Below are positions 48,297 to 56,815 of a stretch of DNA of 64,000 bases, in pieces; the stretch's first letter is position 1, and every line of letters begins with the position of its first letter. The notes beneath the pieces are model-generated. The model was not told where the DNA came from, did no database searches, and saw only the letters and a program-made list of their open reading frames with translations. Source of the stretch: Thioploca ingrica (lineage in GTDB: Bacteria > Pseudomonadota > Gammaproteobacteria > Beggiatoales > Beggiatoaceae); contig AP014633.1 in assembly GCA_000828835.1 (NCBI GenBank), positions 2,666,001 through 2,730,000 of the forward strand, in the 5' to 3' direction. Made by a program: the position numbers and the translations under genes.

Positions 48297-50582
48297 ATGA
48301 CAACCTGGGTTTTTCCTGGACAAGGTTCTCAAAATAAAGGAATGGGAGCCAATTTATTTAATGAATTTAGTGATTTAGTTGCTAAAAGTGATGATATTTT
48401 AGGTTATTCCATTAAAACACTCTGTTTAGAAGATCCTCATCGACAACTTAATAAAACACAATATACACAACCGGCTTTATATATTGTTAATGCTTTATCT
48501 TATTTTAAAAAGTTGAGAGAAACCAACGGCAAACAACCTGATTTTGTTGCTGGACACAGTTTAGGGGAATATAACGCTTTATTAGCTACGGGCGGCGTTG
48601 ATTTTGTAACCGGTTTAAAATTAGTAAAGAAACGTGGAGAATTAATGAGTCGTGCCAAAGAAGGGGCTATGGCTGCTGTTTTAAATTGTTCTGCTGAAAA
48701 AATTCGAGAAATTTTAAAAGAAAATGAACTTAGCACCATTGATGTAGCTAATTACAATGCCCCGGCACAAATAGTTATTTCTGGTTCAAAAGATGACATT
48801 AATCGTGCTGCGGCTTTTTTTGAAAAGTTTGATAAAGTCAGATATATCCCTTTAAATGTCAGTGCTGCATTTCATTCGCGTTACATGCGCCCTATACAAA
48901 AAGAATTTGAAGAGTTTCTCAAAGAAATCAGATTTTCTGAATTAAAAATACCTTTGATTGCCAATATTCATGCGCGACCTTATTTACAAAGTGACATTAT
49001 TAGCAATTTAGCCACACAACTGAGCCAACCGGTTCAATGGGTCAACAGTATTCGCTATTTAATAGATAGAGGAGAAAATACGTTTGAAGAAATTGGTCCT
49101 GGTGATGTACTCACCAAGTTAATTATAGGAATTAGAAGAGAAACGCTAGCCATAGCAAATCATGAACTAGCTACTTCCAAACCTTCAAAATCAATAAATA
49201 CTCAAACAGCGCCTATTTCAAAACCAAACATTACTGTTCATTCAATTGGAAATCAATCATTTAAAGAAGATTATGGTCTTAAATATGCCTATGTCACGGG
49301 TGCAATGGTCAAAGGAATAGCCTCTAAAGCACTGGTAGTTAAAATGGGTAAAGCAGGATTAATGGGATATTTTGGAACCGGTGGACTTAAATTACCTCTC
49401 ATTGAAGAAGCCATTCAATTTATCCAAAGAGAGCTTAATGAAAATCAAGCCTATGGTATGAATTTTCTTCATAATCTTGATAATCCCCAACAGGAAGAGG
49501 ATACAATTGATTTATTTTTAAAATATGGTGTCACCAATATTGAAGCGTCCGCTTTTATACAAGTCACACCTGCATTAGTACGTTATCGTTTAAAAGGGCT
49601 AAGGCGTGATGCAGAAGGAAAAGTATTTAGTATTCATAAGGTATTAGCTAAGTTATCAAGACCTGAAGTTGCACAAGTTTTTCTAAGTCCTCCCCCTGCA
49701 GGCATTCTAAAAAAATTATTGCAAACTCAACAAATTTCCCAAGAAGAAGTGACACTTTCTAAAGCCATGCCAATGGCAGATGATATTTGTGTAGAAGCAG
49801 ATTCTGGAGGACATACTGATAGAGGTATTATTTCAGTCTTATTACCTAGCATTATTAGGCAACGAGATGAGATGATGAAAAAATATCAGTACACTAAAAC
49901 CATTAGAGTAGGTGCTGCGGGTGGTATTGGAACACCTGAAGCCGCCGCAACTGCTTTTATATTGGGTGCTGATTTTGTTTTAACCGGTTCTATTAATCAA
50001 TGTACTGTAGAAGCAGATACCAGTCATACAGTTAAGGATATCTTGCAAACATTAAATGTTCAAGATACAGACTATGCACCTGCAGGCGATATGTTTGAAT
50101 TAGGGGCAAAAGTTCAGGTTGTCCGAAAAGGACTATTTTTTCCTGCCCGTGCCAATAAATTATATGATCTTTACCGTCAATATTATTCATTAGAGGAAAT
50201 TGACGAAAAAACTAAAAAACAAATCCAAGAAAAATATTTTCAGCGTAGTTTTGATGAAGTGTATGAAGAAACAAAAGCTCACTATTCTAAAACACAACCC
50301 GATCTGATTGAAAAAGCAAAACACAATCCCAAACAAAAAATGGCCTTAATTTTCAAATGGTACTTTGTACATAGTATGCGTTTAGCTAGACAAGGTCATT
50401 TAGAACAAAAAGTAAATTATCAAATTCATTGTGGTTCAGCAATGGGGGCTTTTAATCAATGGGTTAAGGGCACAGCTTTGGAAAATTGGCAAAATAGGCA
50501 TGTTGATGAAATTGCTGAAAAACTCATGCAAGAAACAAGTACTTTATTAAATCAACGTTTTAAAACTTTTTTAAATAACTAA
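48297..50582 (+). CDS. trans-acting acyltransferase-enoylreductase fusion (AT-ER, PksE/PfaD type)
   Basis: A 761-residue fusion. Residues 1-about 290 form an acyltransferase (FPGQGSQ at the N-terminus, GHSLGEY with Ser88, AAFHSRYM, EIGPGDVL) of the malonyl-CoA:ACP type. Residues about 320-755 form an FMN-dependent enoylreductase of the PfaD/nitronate monooxygenase-like family (GKAGLMGYFGTGG, GAAGGIGTPEAA, TGSINQCTVEA). In trans-AT pathways such proteins load malonyl onto all AT-less modules and reduce enoyl intermediates in trans. This is the enzyme the AT-less modules of PKS1-3 need. AAGGA precedes the ATG. It is more AT-rich than the PKS genes and sits between mobile elements, suggesting separate history. 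PKS3 also has two cis ERs of the unrelated MDR type. Confidence 0.93.
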   Translation: MTTWVFPGQGSQNKGMGANLFNEFSDLVAKSDDILGYSIKTLCLEDPHRQLNKTQYTQPALYIVNALSYFKKLRETNGKQPDFVAGHSLGEYNALLATGGVDFVTGLKLVKKRGELMSRAKEGAMAAVLNCSAEKIREILKENELSTIDVANYNAPAQIVISGSKDDINRAAAFFEKFDKVRYIPLNVSAAFHSRYMRPIQKEFEEFLKEIRFSELKIPLIANIHARPYLQSDIISNLATQLSQPVQWVNSIRYLIDRGENTFEEIGPGDVLTKLIIGIRRETLAIANHELATSKPSKSINTQTAPISKPNITVHSIGNQSFKEDYGLKYAYVTGAMVKGIASKALVVKMGKAGLMGYFGTGGLKLPLIEEAIQFIQRELNENQAYGMNFLHNLDNPQQEEDTIDLFLKYGVTNIEASAFIQVTPALVRYRLKGLRRDAEGKVFSIHKVLAKLSRPEVAQVFLSPPPAGILKKLLQTQQISQEEVTLSKAMPMADDICVEADSGGHTDRGIISVLLPSIIRQRDEMMKKYQYTKTIRVGAAGGIGTPEAAATAFILGADFVLTGSINQCTVEADTSHTVKDILQTLNVQDTDYAPAGDMFELGAKVQVVRKGLFFPARANKLYDLYRQYYSLEEIDEKTKKQIQEKYFQRSFDEVYEETKAHYSKTQPDLIEKAKHNPKQKMALIFKWYFVHSMRLARQGHLEQKVNYQIHCGSAMGAFNQWVKGTALENWQNRHVDEIAEKLMQETSTLLNQRFKTFLNN

Positions 50583-50609
50583 AGTAACCTGAGTTCGACG
50601 AAAAATTTA

Positions 50610-50700
50610 TAGCAAGGGCATAATAAACTGACTACAATAATTAGTAATAGAATTAACTTTTGACATTTACTAAAATGATTATTCTATTGTGCCCTGGCTA
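50610..50700. mobile_element. 91-bp MITE copy 3
   Basis: Same length and ends as copy 1 (TAGCAAGGGCATAATAAAC ... GTGCCCTGGCTA), bracketed by TA at 50608-50609 and 50701-50702. Only a few substitutions from copy 1. Confidence 0.85.
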
Positions 50701-50702
50701 TA

Positions 50703-51069
50703 GGTGCTTTGCTGTTCTCAGGTTTGCTTACGATGAGTCTTTTCAGTGGAGCCATTAATGCCAAGACGTTTTCTGCTTGCTTGGGTCGCACCAGATTGGT
50801 TACCTCAATTACCCCCTCATAGTGTGGTTGTCATGGATAATGCGACCTTTCACAACCGCGCCGATATTCAGCCACTGTTTAAACCAGCCGGTCATGTACT
50901 CGAATATTTGCCAGCCTACTCACCGGATTTCAATCCCATTGAACCTAAGTGGGCACAAGCGAAAGCGATTCGCAAACAAAAAACTGTTCAGTTGAGGAAC
51001 TTTTGACATACTATGTTTCGTAATTATCATTGTAGCGATTTATACAATCATTTTATATTGCCATTGCTA
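50703..51069 (+). pseudogene. IS630-family transposase 3' remnant with frameshift
   Basis: Encodes the C-terminal DDE part (VVMDNATFHNRAD, YSPDFNPIEPKWAQAKAIRK). A four-base duplication (CTTG CTTG near 50777-50790) shifts the frame between FSA and WVAPD. It ends with the inverted terminal sequence TTGCCATTGCTA and TA at 51070-51071. The N-terminal half is missing and replaced by the adjoining 91-bp element. Confidence 0.82.
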
Positions 51070-51152
51070 TAACAAAAAATAGAAATTGAATTTGTGAATG
51101 GCCTATTTTCAACCGGTACCATACCTTCACTTTTGTACAAAGGAAAAATAAT

Positions 51153-52421
51153 ATGCATCAACAAGTGTTAGTAACTGGTATGGGTATAATAAGTGCTATT
51201 GGTCAAAATATTAAAGAATATGGGCAGTCGTTGTATGCAGGACATCATGGTATTACAAAATTAAAAGATACTTTTGATCCCCCTATTTCAGTTAAGATTG
51301 GTGCTCAAATCCGTGATTTTTCGCTAAACACAAAACTTGAAGAATATGCTTGTTTAGGAAAAGAATTAATTCAAAACGCACAACAATATACTCGACGCTC
51401 ACCCTATGTCATTCAAACTTCGGTTATATCTGCATTAGAGGCTTGGGGAAATGCTCAATTACATGATAAAGCTATTTATCCAGAACGCTTGGGTATTGTT
51501 GTTGCAGGTCATAATTTGACTCAACATTATCAGTATGATCATTATCCCAAATTTCGGCAAAATCCAGAATATCTTTCACCAAGGTATCCATTGCATTTTA
51601 TGGATACTGATCAAATAGGTACATTAAGCGAACTGTTTAAGATTCAAGGTGAAGGTTTTACAGTGGGGGGCGCGTCTGCAAGTGGTAATGTGGCTATTAT
51701 TAAGGGTTATCAACTCATTCAATTAGGTATTGTTGATGCTTGTATGGTTGTAGGAACCCTGGCAGATTTATCACCTATGGCATTGCAAGGTTTTTACAAT
51801 ATGGGTGCTCTAGGAGGTAAACGCTTTGCTGACCAACCAGAAAAAGCGTGTCGTCCTTTTGATAAAGATCATGAAGGATTTATTTATGGCCAAGCCAGTG
51901 CTTGTTTAATCCTAGAATCAACAAATTCCGCAGCTCAACGGGGGGTTAAAGGTGTCGCTAAACTATTAGGTGGTGCTCTCGTTTTAGAAGGTAATCGTCT
52001 AGCCAATCCCAATGAAATGAGTGAAATCAGAGCGATGAAATCCGCTTTAGATCAAGCACATGTAAAAATTGATGAAGTAGATTATCTGAATGCACATGGC
52101 ACTTCTTCCCCCTTGGGAGATCAAACAGAAATAAAGGCAATTCGGCAAGTATTCCAAGATAGGCTTTCCGATGTATGGATTAATTCGACCAAGGGACTAA
52201 CCGGGCATTGTTTATATTCTGCTGGCATTGTAGAAGCCATTGCCACTATTATTCAAATGCAACAAGGTTTTATACATCCCAACCTCAACTTAGACAATCC
52301 TATTGAAACCCGTTGTCGGTTTAGTGATAGCACTTCAGTGTCAACTCAGATAAAAACCGCTATGAGTAATGCTTTTGGATTTGGTGGTATTAATTCAAGT
52401 ATCATATTATGTGCATGCTGA
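51153..52421 (+). CDS. decarboxylative ketosynthase of the HMG-synthase cassette (Cys-to-Ser KS)
   Basis: A 422-residue stand-alone KS. The active-site Cys is replaced by Ser175 (VGGASASGNVA), while NAHGTSSPLGD and the late His (KGLTGHCLYSAG) are kept. This is the signature of KSs that decarboxylate malonyl on the donor ACP to make acetyl-ACP for beta-branching (PksF, CurC and MupG types) rather than elongate chains. AAGGA lies before the ATG. Its usual next gene, HMG synthase, follows only as a 24-codon stub 28 bp downstream; an intact HMG synthase of another lineage lies 1.4 kb further on. It works with the beta-branch ACP at the start of PKS3. Confidence 0.92.
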   Translation: MHQQVLVTGMGIISAIGQNIKEYGQSLYAGHHGITKLKDTFDPPISVKIGAQIRDFSLNTKLEEYACLGKELIQNAQQYTRRSPYVIQTSVISALEAWGNAQLHDKAIYPERLGIVVAGHNLTQHYQYDHYPKFRQNPEYLSPRYPLHFMDTDQIGTLSELFKIQGEGFTVGGASASGNVAIIKGYQLIQLGIVDACMVVGTLADLSPMALQGFYNMGALGGKRFADQPEKACRPFDKDHEGFIYGQASACLILESTNSAAQRGVKGVAKLLGGALVLEGNRLANPNEMSEIRAMKSALDQAHVKIDEVDYLNAHGTSSPLGDQTEIKAIRQVFQDRLSDVWINSTKGLTGHCLYSAGIVEAIATIIQMQQGFIHPNLNLDNPIETRCRFSDSTSVSTQIKTAMSNAFGFGGINSSIILCAC

Positions 52422-52449
52422 ATATATTTAAAAAAAGCTCAGAAATACT

Positions 52450-52521
52450 ATGCAAGTTGGTATTGAAGCAATGAATATTTATGGCAATCCAACTTATCTT
52501 TCTATTCTCGCTTTGTTTTAA
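52450..52521 (+). pseudogene. truncated 5' end of an HMG-CoA synthase-like gene
   Basis: Reads MQVGIEAMNIYGNPTYL and ends after 23 codons. It aligns without gaps with the start of the intact HMG synthase in this window (VGIEAINVFGGTAYL). It begins 28 bp after the decarboxylative KS, exactly where HMG synthase sits in known beta-branching cassettes. The rest of the gene is gone; the following 190 bp are not recognisable as HMG synthase. It is probably the ancestral copy that once partnered the KS. Confidence 0.72.
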
Positions 52522-52707
52522 GTAAGCGCTAAAGAAATCAGGTTTTGATGATGTCAACAAAAAGGTTTCAAGAATCAAGCGACATCTAGCCGTTGATATT
52601 CGAGCTTTTCTTTAAGAAAAAGCCACTTCTTCTAAAGCCACTTCTTCTTCGGTTGAGAAACTTTGTGACAAAATCTTTTATCCACCTACTAAAATGGAGA
52701 TCAATTG

Positions 52708-52758
52708 ATGACAAAGGATGAAATTTTCCAAGTCGTTAAAAAAATACATTAGAAATCT
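52708..52758 (+). pseudogene. truncated donor acyl carrier protein of the beta-branching cassette
   Basis: Starts MTKDEIFQVVKK with GGAG at -12 to -9. Adding one A to the A7 run (52738-52744) lets the frame continue NTLEI, giving a typical ACP first helix. At 52759 an IS1 end replaces the rest. Freestanding ACPs of this look (AcpK type) carry acetyl for HMG synthase, and its position after KS and HMG synthase fits. Only about 17 codons remain, so the call rests on context. Confidence 0.55.
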
Positions 52759-52899
52759 GGTAGTCCGAAAATAGGAGTGACCATTTAGATTAAAATCGCC
52801 GCATTGTAGTGGTGAATAAAATACCAACTAGCTCCAATATGATTTGAAAGTTTTTTAGAAAAAGACAGTGTTTTTCTCACTACTCGAGAAATACGTTGT
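52759..52899 (-). mobile_element. IS1 end fragment (140 bp)
   Basis: Nearly identical to the first 140 bp of the IS1 element at 47180, in the same orientation, including the terminal GGTAGTCCGAAAATAGGAGTG. The match stops at ATACGTTGT, where a different sequence begins. This copy cut the ACP gene. Confidence 0.88.
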
Positions 52900-52937
52900 A
52901 AAGTCCAAAATATCGAGGAAAGGGGAGATAGAAACCC

Positions 52938-53297
52938 CAGGGCAATCACGCTATAAAAATCTCAATGTTAAACTAAGAGAGTATTCCTCAACATCAGGAG
53001 CCCCTATGTCTATATCTAAAGCAATACTGCCAAACCCATTGCCCTATTTTGAATGTGTGCCTGACCCGAGGTGGGAGACAAAGAACAAGCTGCACCGGTT
53101 ACCGGATATCATCATGATAACCCTGTGCGGGCTGCTTAGCGGTGTAGAAGACTGGGTTGAGATAGCCACATTTGCACAAGAAAAAGAGGCTTGGCTGAGG
53201 CGGTTTTTGGAACTGCCCAACGGCATCCCCTCACATGACACGTTAAGTGATGTCATAGGGCGCCTGGAGCCGAAGGCATTCAGAGAATGCCTTCATG
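52938..53297 (+). pseudogene. ISAs1-family transposase N-terminal remnant (second type)
   Basis: The left end CAGGGCAATCACGCTATAAA resembles the ends of the other ISAs1 copy. The ORF from ATG 53006 encodes the family N-terminus (YFECVPDPRW, IIMITLCGLLSGVEDW, GIPSHDTLSDVIGRL) and is cut after FREC. The protein differs clearly from the first ISAs1 copy, so it is a separate invasion. Its base composition is more GC-rich than its surroundings. Confidence 0.8.
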
Positions 53298-53299
53298 TA

Positions 53300-53527
53300 T
53301 CATATTGATAATTTTATGTTTTTTACGCAGATGACGTTAGCTGCGTAAAGTTGGTCATGGCAATGTCTATGTAGCAAGGCAAAATTAGAGTATTTATTAT
53401 CTCTGGTTCTCATTTTGGCTTTAACATGGTGAGTTTCTATTAAATCCTCTGACTTAAACATTCCATCACACACAGAACATTTACCATTTTGCTTCTTCAA
53501 ATTGATGCTTTTAATTCGGTTCGCCAT
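53300..53527 (-). CDS. HNH endonuclease domain, probably a group II intron protein fragment
   Basis: 75 residues with KKQNGKCSVCDGMF, ETHHVKAK and FALLHRHCHDQ, a Cys-x2-Cys plus HNH pattern typical of the C-terminal endonuclease of group II intron reverse transcriptases. No reverse transcriptase domain is adjacent, so it is either a solo fragment or a small HNH protein. AAGGG lies before the ATG. It sits between an ISAs1 stub and the HMG synthase gene. Confidence 0.6.
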   Translation of the reverse strand: MANRIKSINLKKQNGKCSVCDGMFKSEDLIETHHVKAKMRTRDNKYSNFALLHRHCHDQLYAANVICVKNIKLSI

Positions 53528-53803
53528 ACCCTTAAATTAACCGGAATCATAGTGTAGTCTATTACTATGAATTATGCTATAAGTTCGCATACATTTGCCC
53601 TTACTAAAGGATGATAGAAACAATTTTGGGATAAAATGAGTCAACATGGCTTACCTCTTTTAGCTTAAATACCTTTAAATAAGGTCACACTTCACAAAGA
53701 CGGCTTTTTTGACGGTTCGGAATCCATTTAAATCAATAATTCCAAAGGATTGAATCTGCCAGAAGGGCGTTAACTTGAAAATTATATTTAAAGGAGAAGT
53801 TAT

Positions 53804-55063
53804 ATGATATCTGTTGGGATTGAAGCGATAAATGTTTTTGGAGGCACTGCATATTTAAATGTTATGGAATTAGCCCAATATCGTCAATTGGATCTCCAAA
53901 GATTTGAAAATCTGTTGATGAAAGAAAAGACAGTAGCACTCCCTTATGAAGATCCGGTGACGTGTGGTGTTAATGCGGCTAAACCCATTGTGGATGCACT
54001 CCCTGACGCTGAAAAGGATCGGATAGAGATGTTGATTACATGTACTGAATCTGGGATTGATTTTGGTAAATCTATTAGTAGTTACATCCATGATTATTTG
54101 GGATTAAATCGTAATTGTCGTCTCTTCGAGATTAAACAGGCCTGTTATTCAGGCACAGCTGGGCTACAAATGGGTATTAATTTTGTTTTATCTCAAGTAT
54201 CTCCAGGGGCTAAAGCTCTGGTTGTTGCTAGTGATATTTCAAGGTTTATCGTGGCAGAAGCAGGGGATGCCTTAACTGCAGATTGGAGCTATGCAGAGCC
54301 AAGTTCAGGTGCTGGATCTGTCGCCCTATTGATTAGTGAGGCACCTTATGTTTTTCAAATTGATCCGGGGGCAAATGGTTACTATGGTTATGAGGTTATG
54401 GATACCTGTCGCCCCATTCCTGATGGGGAAGCTGGTGATGCGGATGTATCCTTGATGTCCTATCTAGATTGTTGCGAACAGACGTTTCTGGAATATCAAC
54501 GGAGGGTAGAGGGCGTAAATTATAGGGATTCATTTCAGTATCTTGCATTTCACACTCCCTTTGGTGGAATGGTCAAGGGGGCCCATCGAACTATGATGCG
54601 GAAGATTGCCAAGGCCACACCTGCAGAAATAGAAGAAGATTATCAACATCGGGTGATACCAGGATTGACCTACTGCCAAAGGGTTGGCAATATTATGGGA
54701 GGTACGGTACTTCTGTCCCTGGCAAGTACTATTGATAATGGTCAGTTTGACTCTCCTAAACGGATTGGCTGTTTTTCCTATGGTTCAGGGTGTTGTTCTG
54801 AATTTTATAGTGGTGTTGTCTTACCTGATGGACCTAAACGTGTTCATTCCATGGGAATTGAAAGTCAGTTAAATGAACGGTATAAATTATCTATGGATGA
54901 ATACGAATCCTTGTTAAAGGGGAGTGGTGCTGTTAAGTTTGGCACCCGAAACGTTAATCTAGATTTCCAGTTAGTGCCAGGCGCATGGGAGGCATCTCAG
55001 GGAAAGGAGCGTCTTGTTTTAGAAGAGATTCGTGAATTTCATAGGAAATATAGGTGGGCATAA
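53804..55063 (+). CDS. HMG-CoA synthase-like enzyme for beta-branching (PksG type)
   Basis: A 419-residue HMG-synthase homologue of full length. The active Cys114 is in KQACYSGTAG, an upstream CTESGIDFGKS contributes the acidic residue, and FHTPFGGMVKGAH carries the His. It condenses acetyl-ACP with the beta-keto group of the chain held on a beta-branch ACP, here most likely the first ACP of PKS3. From memory the sequence is very close to Bacillus PksG, including the C-terminus EFHRKYRW. AAGGAG precedes the ATG. The stop codon overlaps the next start (TAATG), showing coupling with ECH1. A stub of a different HMG synthase lies upstream, so this is a second lineage. Confidence 0.95.
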   Translation: MISVGIEAINVFGGTAYLNVMELAQYRQLDLQRFENLLMKEKTVALPYEDPVTCGVNAAKPIVDALPDAEKDRIEMLITCTESGIDFGKSISSYIHDYLGLNRNCRLFEIKQACYSGTAGLQMGINFVLSQVSPGAKALVVASDISRFIVAEAGDALTADWSYAEPSSGAGSVALLISEAPYVFQIDPGANGYYGYEVMDTCRPIPDGEAGDADVSLMSYLDCCEQTFLEYQRRVEGVNYRDSFQYLAFHTPFGGMVKGAHRTMMRKIAKATPAEIEEDYQHRVIPGLTYCQRVGNIMGGTVLLSLASTIDNGQFDSPKRIGCFSYGSGCCSEFYSGVVLPDGPKRVHSMGIESQLNERYKLSMDEYESLLKGSGAVKFGTRNVNLDFQLVPGAWEASQGKERLVLEEIREFHRKYRWA

Positions 55064-55818
55064 TGGATTATCAAACTATTAAGGTACGCTTTCAAGATTC
55101 TATCTGTTTTATCCAGATTCATCGTCCTGAAGCGAACAATACCATCAATGATCAATTGATCGAAGAATTTCATCAGGTTCTTGCCTTGTGTGAAGAATCA
55201 ATTACTGTTGTTGTGGTGGAGGGGCTTCCGGAGGTATTTTGCTTTGGCGCTGATTTTAAGGGAATTCATAAAAAGATGGCATGTGGCGAGGTAAGTAAAG
55301 AGGGGCCAGAACCTCTGTATGATCTATGGTTGAAAATGGCAACTGGCCCTTATATAACCCTCTCCCATGTGCGGGGCAAGGTTAATGCGGGTGGCATGGG
55401 ATTTGTTGCAGCCAGCGATATTATACTTGCTGATCAAACAGCGCAGTTTAGTCTCTCTGAATTATTATTTGGACTCTTACCAGCCTGTGTTCTTCCATTT
55501 TTGATTCGTCGCATTGGCTTTCAAAAAGCCAATTATTTAACTCTTATGACTAAGCCCATTTCAATCCAAGAGGCTCATACATGGAGTTTAGTAGATGCCT
55601 ATGATGTTCAGAGTGAACCCTTGCTTAGAAAGCATCTACTTAGACTTAAATACCTATCCAAAACTGGGATTCAGAGGTATAAGCGGTATATGAATGGATT
55701 AAATGATTTTCTATTACAATCTAAATCTTTGGCCTTAGCAACTAATATAGAGGTTTTTTCAGATCAGCAAAATCTTGAAGGAATTTATCATTATGTTGAG
55801 ACCGGACAATTTCCGTGA
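55063..55818 (+). CDS. enoyl-CoA hydratase ECH1, beta-branch dehydratase (PksH type)
   Basis: A 251-residue crotonase-fold protein. I chose the ATG at 55063, overlapping the HMG synthase stop, over an in-frame GTG nine bases upstream. Signatures FCFGADFKGI and GKVNAGGMGFVAASD match ECH1 enzymes (PksH, CurE), which dehydrate the HMG-like intermediate to a 3-methylglutaconyl-type thioester. It does not show the pattern expected of the decarboxylating partner ECH2. That partner follows only as a 13-codon stub. From memory the resemblance to Bacillus PksH is high along the whole length. Confidence 0.93.
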   Translation: MDYQTIKVRFQDSICFIQIHRPEANNTINDQLIEEFHQVLALCEESITVVVVEGLPEVFCFGADFKGIHKKMACGEVSKEGPEPLYDLWLKMATGPYITLSHVRGKVNAGGMGFVAASDIILADQTAQFSLSELLFGLLPACVLPFLIRRIGFQKANYLTLMTKPISIQEAHTWSLVDAYDVQSEPLLRKHLLRLKYLSKTGIQRYKRYMNGLNDFLLQSKSLALATNIEVFSDQQNLEGIYHYVETGQFP

Positions 55819-55826
55819 GAGAAGAC

Positions 55827-55868
55827 ATGACAAATTCTATTGTTGATGTACAAGAAATAGTCACTTAG
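55827..55868 (+). pseudogene. 5' stub of an ECH2-type decarboxylase gene (PksI type)
   Basis: Reads MTNSIVDVQEIVT then a stop, starting 8 bp after the ECH1 stop codon. The first residues resemble the start of PksI-type ECH2 proteins, and ECH2 is the expected next gene. From about 55866 the sequence is unrelated and leads into group II intron and IS debris. This removes the enzyme that decarboxylates the glutaconyl intermediate to the final methyl branch. Confidence 0.65.
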
Positions 55869-55947
55869 TGTTACAAGACCAAGAGTTGCAAAAGGGGCGT
55901 TCATGCCCATTTTGCCTTTGTCCACCATGGCATTGGAGTTTGGCCGT

Positions 55948-56142
55948 TCATACCCACTTTCCTTGGTTCTGTTGCAAAGCTTTGCTCTCAATAAAGTGCA
56001 TGGTAAATTCGTGCTTTGGATAGTACCACTCAAATTGTTCCCAATGGCATGATTCACGTTGACTACCGCGATTCAAGTGCTTAAATAGTATTTGCCTAGC
56101 CTGATGGAAATTTTGAACTGCTCGATGGTATGGCAATGTCAT
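55948..56142 (-). pseudogene. group II intron reverse transcriptase/maturase C-terminal remnant
   Basis: 64 codons including LNRGSQRESCHWEQFEWYY, which resembles the maturase-domain ending (NRRSQ..S..W..F) of group II intron proteins. No reverse transcriptase core, YADD motif or domain V hairpin was found around it. It lies immediately beyond the broken ECH2 and may be part of what broke it. Confidence 0.5.
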
Positions 56143-56248
56143 ATGGCATGTGATAATTTATTAAAATAAGTCATGCCTAATTTCTTTAGAAGGTGTCTGG
56201 CAAAAGATAAAATGATAAAATCAAGTCATTTTTGAGGAAAAATTAAAG

Positions 56249-56455
56249 ATGACCTATCCAAGTGATTTATCTGACTCTGAGTGGCGAATGATAACACATC
56301 ATTTTGAACCTAAAGATAAACGTGGTAGTTCACATAAACATGATAAAAAGCTGATAGTCAATAGCATATTATACGTGGTAAAAGGCGGTATATTTTGGCG
56401 CATGTTACAAAAGATTTTCCCCCTTGGAAACGGTTTATGATCATTTTTCTAACTC
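56249..56455 (+). pseudogene. IS5-family transposase N-terminal remnant
   Basis: MTYPSDLSDSEWRMITHHF followed by VNSILYVVKGGIFWRML is the characteristic start of IS5-group transposases. A frameshift then moves the FPPW...YDHF continuation to another frame, and the element stops at about 56455. Confidence 0.78.
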
Positions 56456-56507
56456 ATCGTTCGCTCAAATTGAATTGAGGTTCAGCAAATTCAGATAAAC
56501 TATTGAA

Positions 56508-56815
56508 ATGGACACACAACAGCTTATCACCAGAACCGAACGAGTAGATAACATTCCGCTATTAATAGCACAGATGCGCAAGATAGGCTTGGCTGAGTTA
56601 ATTAACAAACATTTTCCGGCGCAGGGTAACTGGCAAGAGTTGAGCATAGTGCAAGTCACGACCGGTTGGCTGAGCTACATTCTGTTGGCGGGAGACCATT
56701 GCCTCAATCAGGTGGAGATTTGGGCGGAAAGGCTACTCATTACGCTGAGTACGGGACTGGAAGCGGACGTACGAGCACCCGATTGCAGTGATGACTGACT
56801 GGCGACCGTTCTTGA
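56508..56815 (+). pseudogene. IS1634-like transposase N-terminal remnant
   Basis: TERVDNIPLLIAQMRKIGL, LINKHFPAQGNWQ and GDHCLNQVEIWAERLL match the N-terminus of IS1634-type transposases. A TGA at 56796-56798 stands where the family usually has Arg (SDDRLATVLEY), and the similarity ends about 15 bases later. It truncates the minus-strand gene that follows. Confidence 0.78.

Noticed and set aside
55791..56057. 88-codon minus-strand ORF over the ECH1/ECH2 junction
   Set aside because: It overlaps the ECH1 end and the ECH2 stub antisense and shows no motif or start signal.
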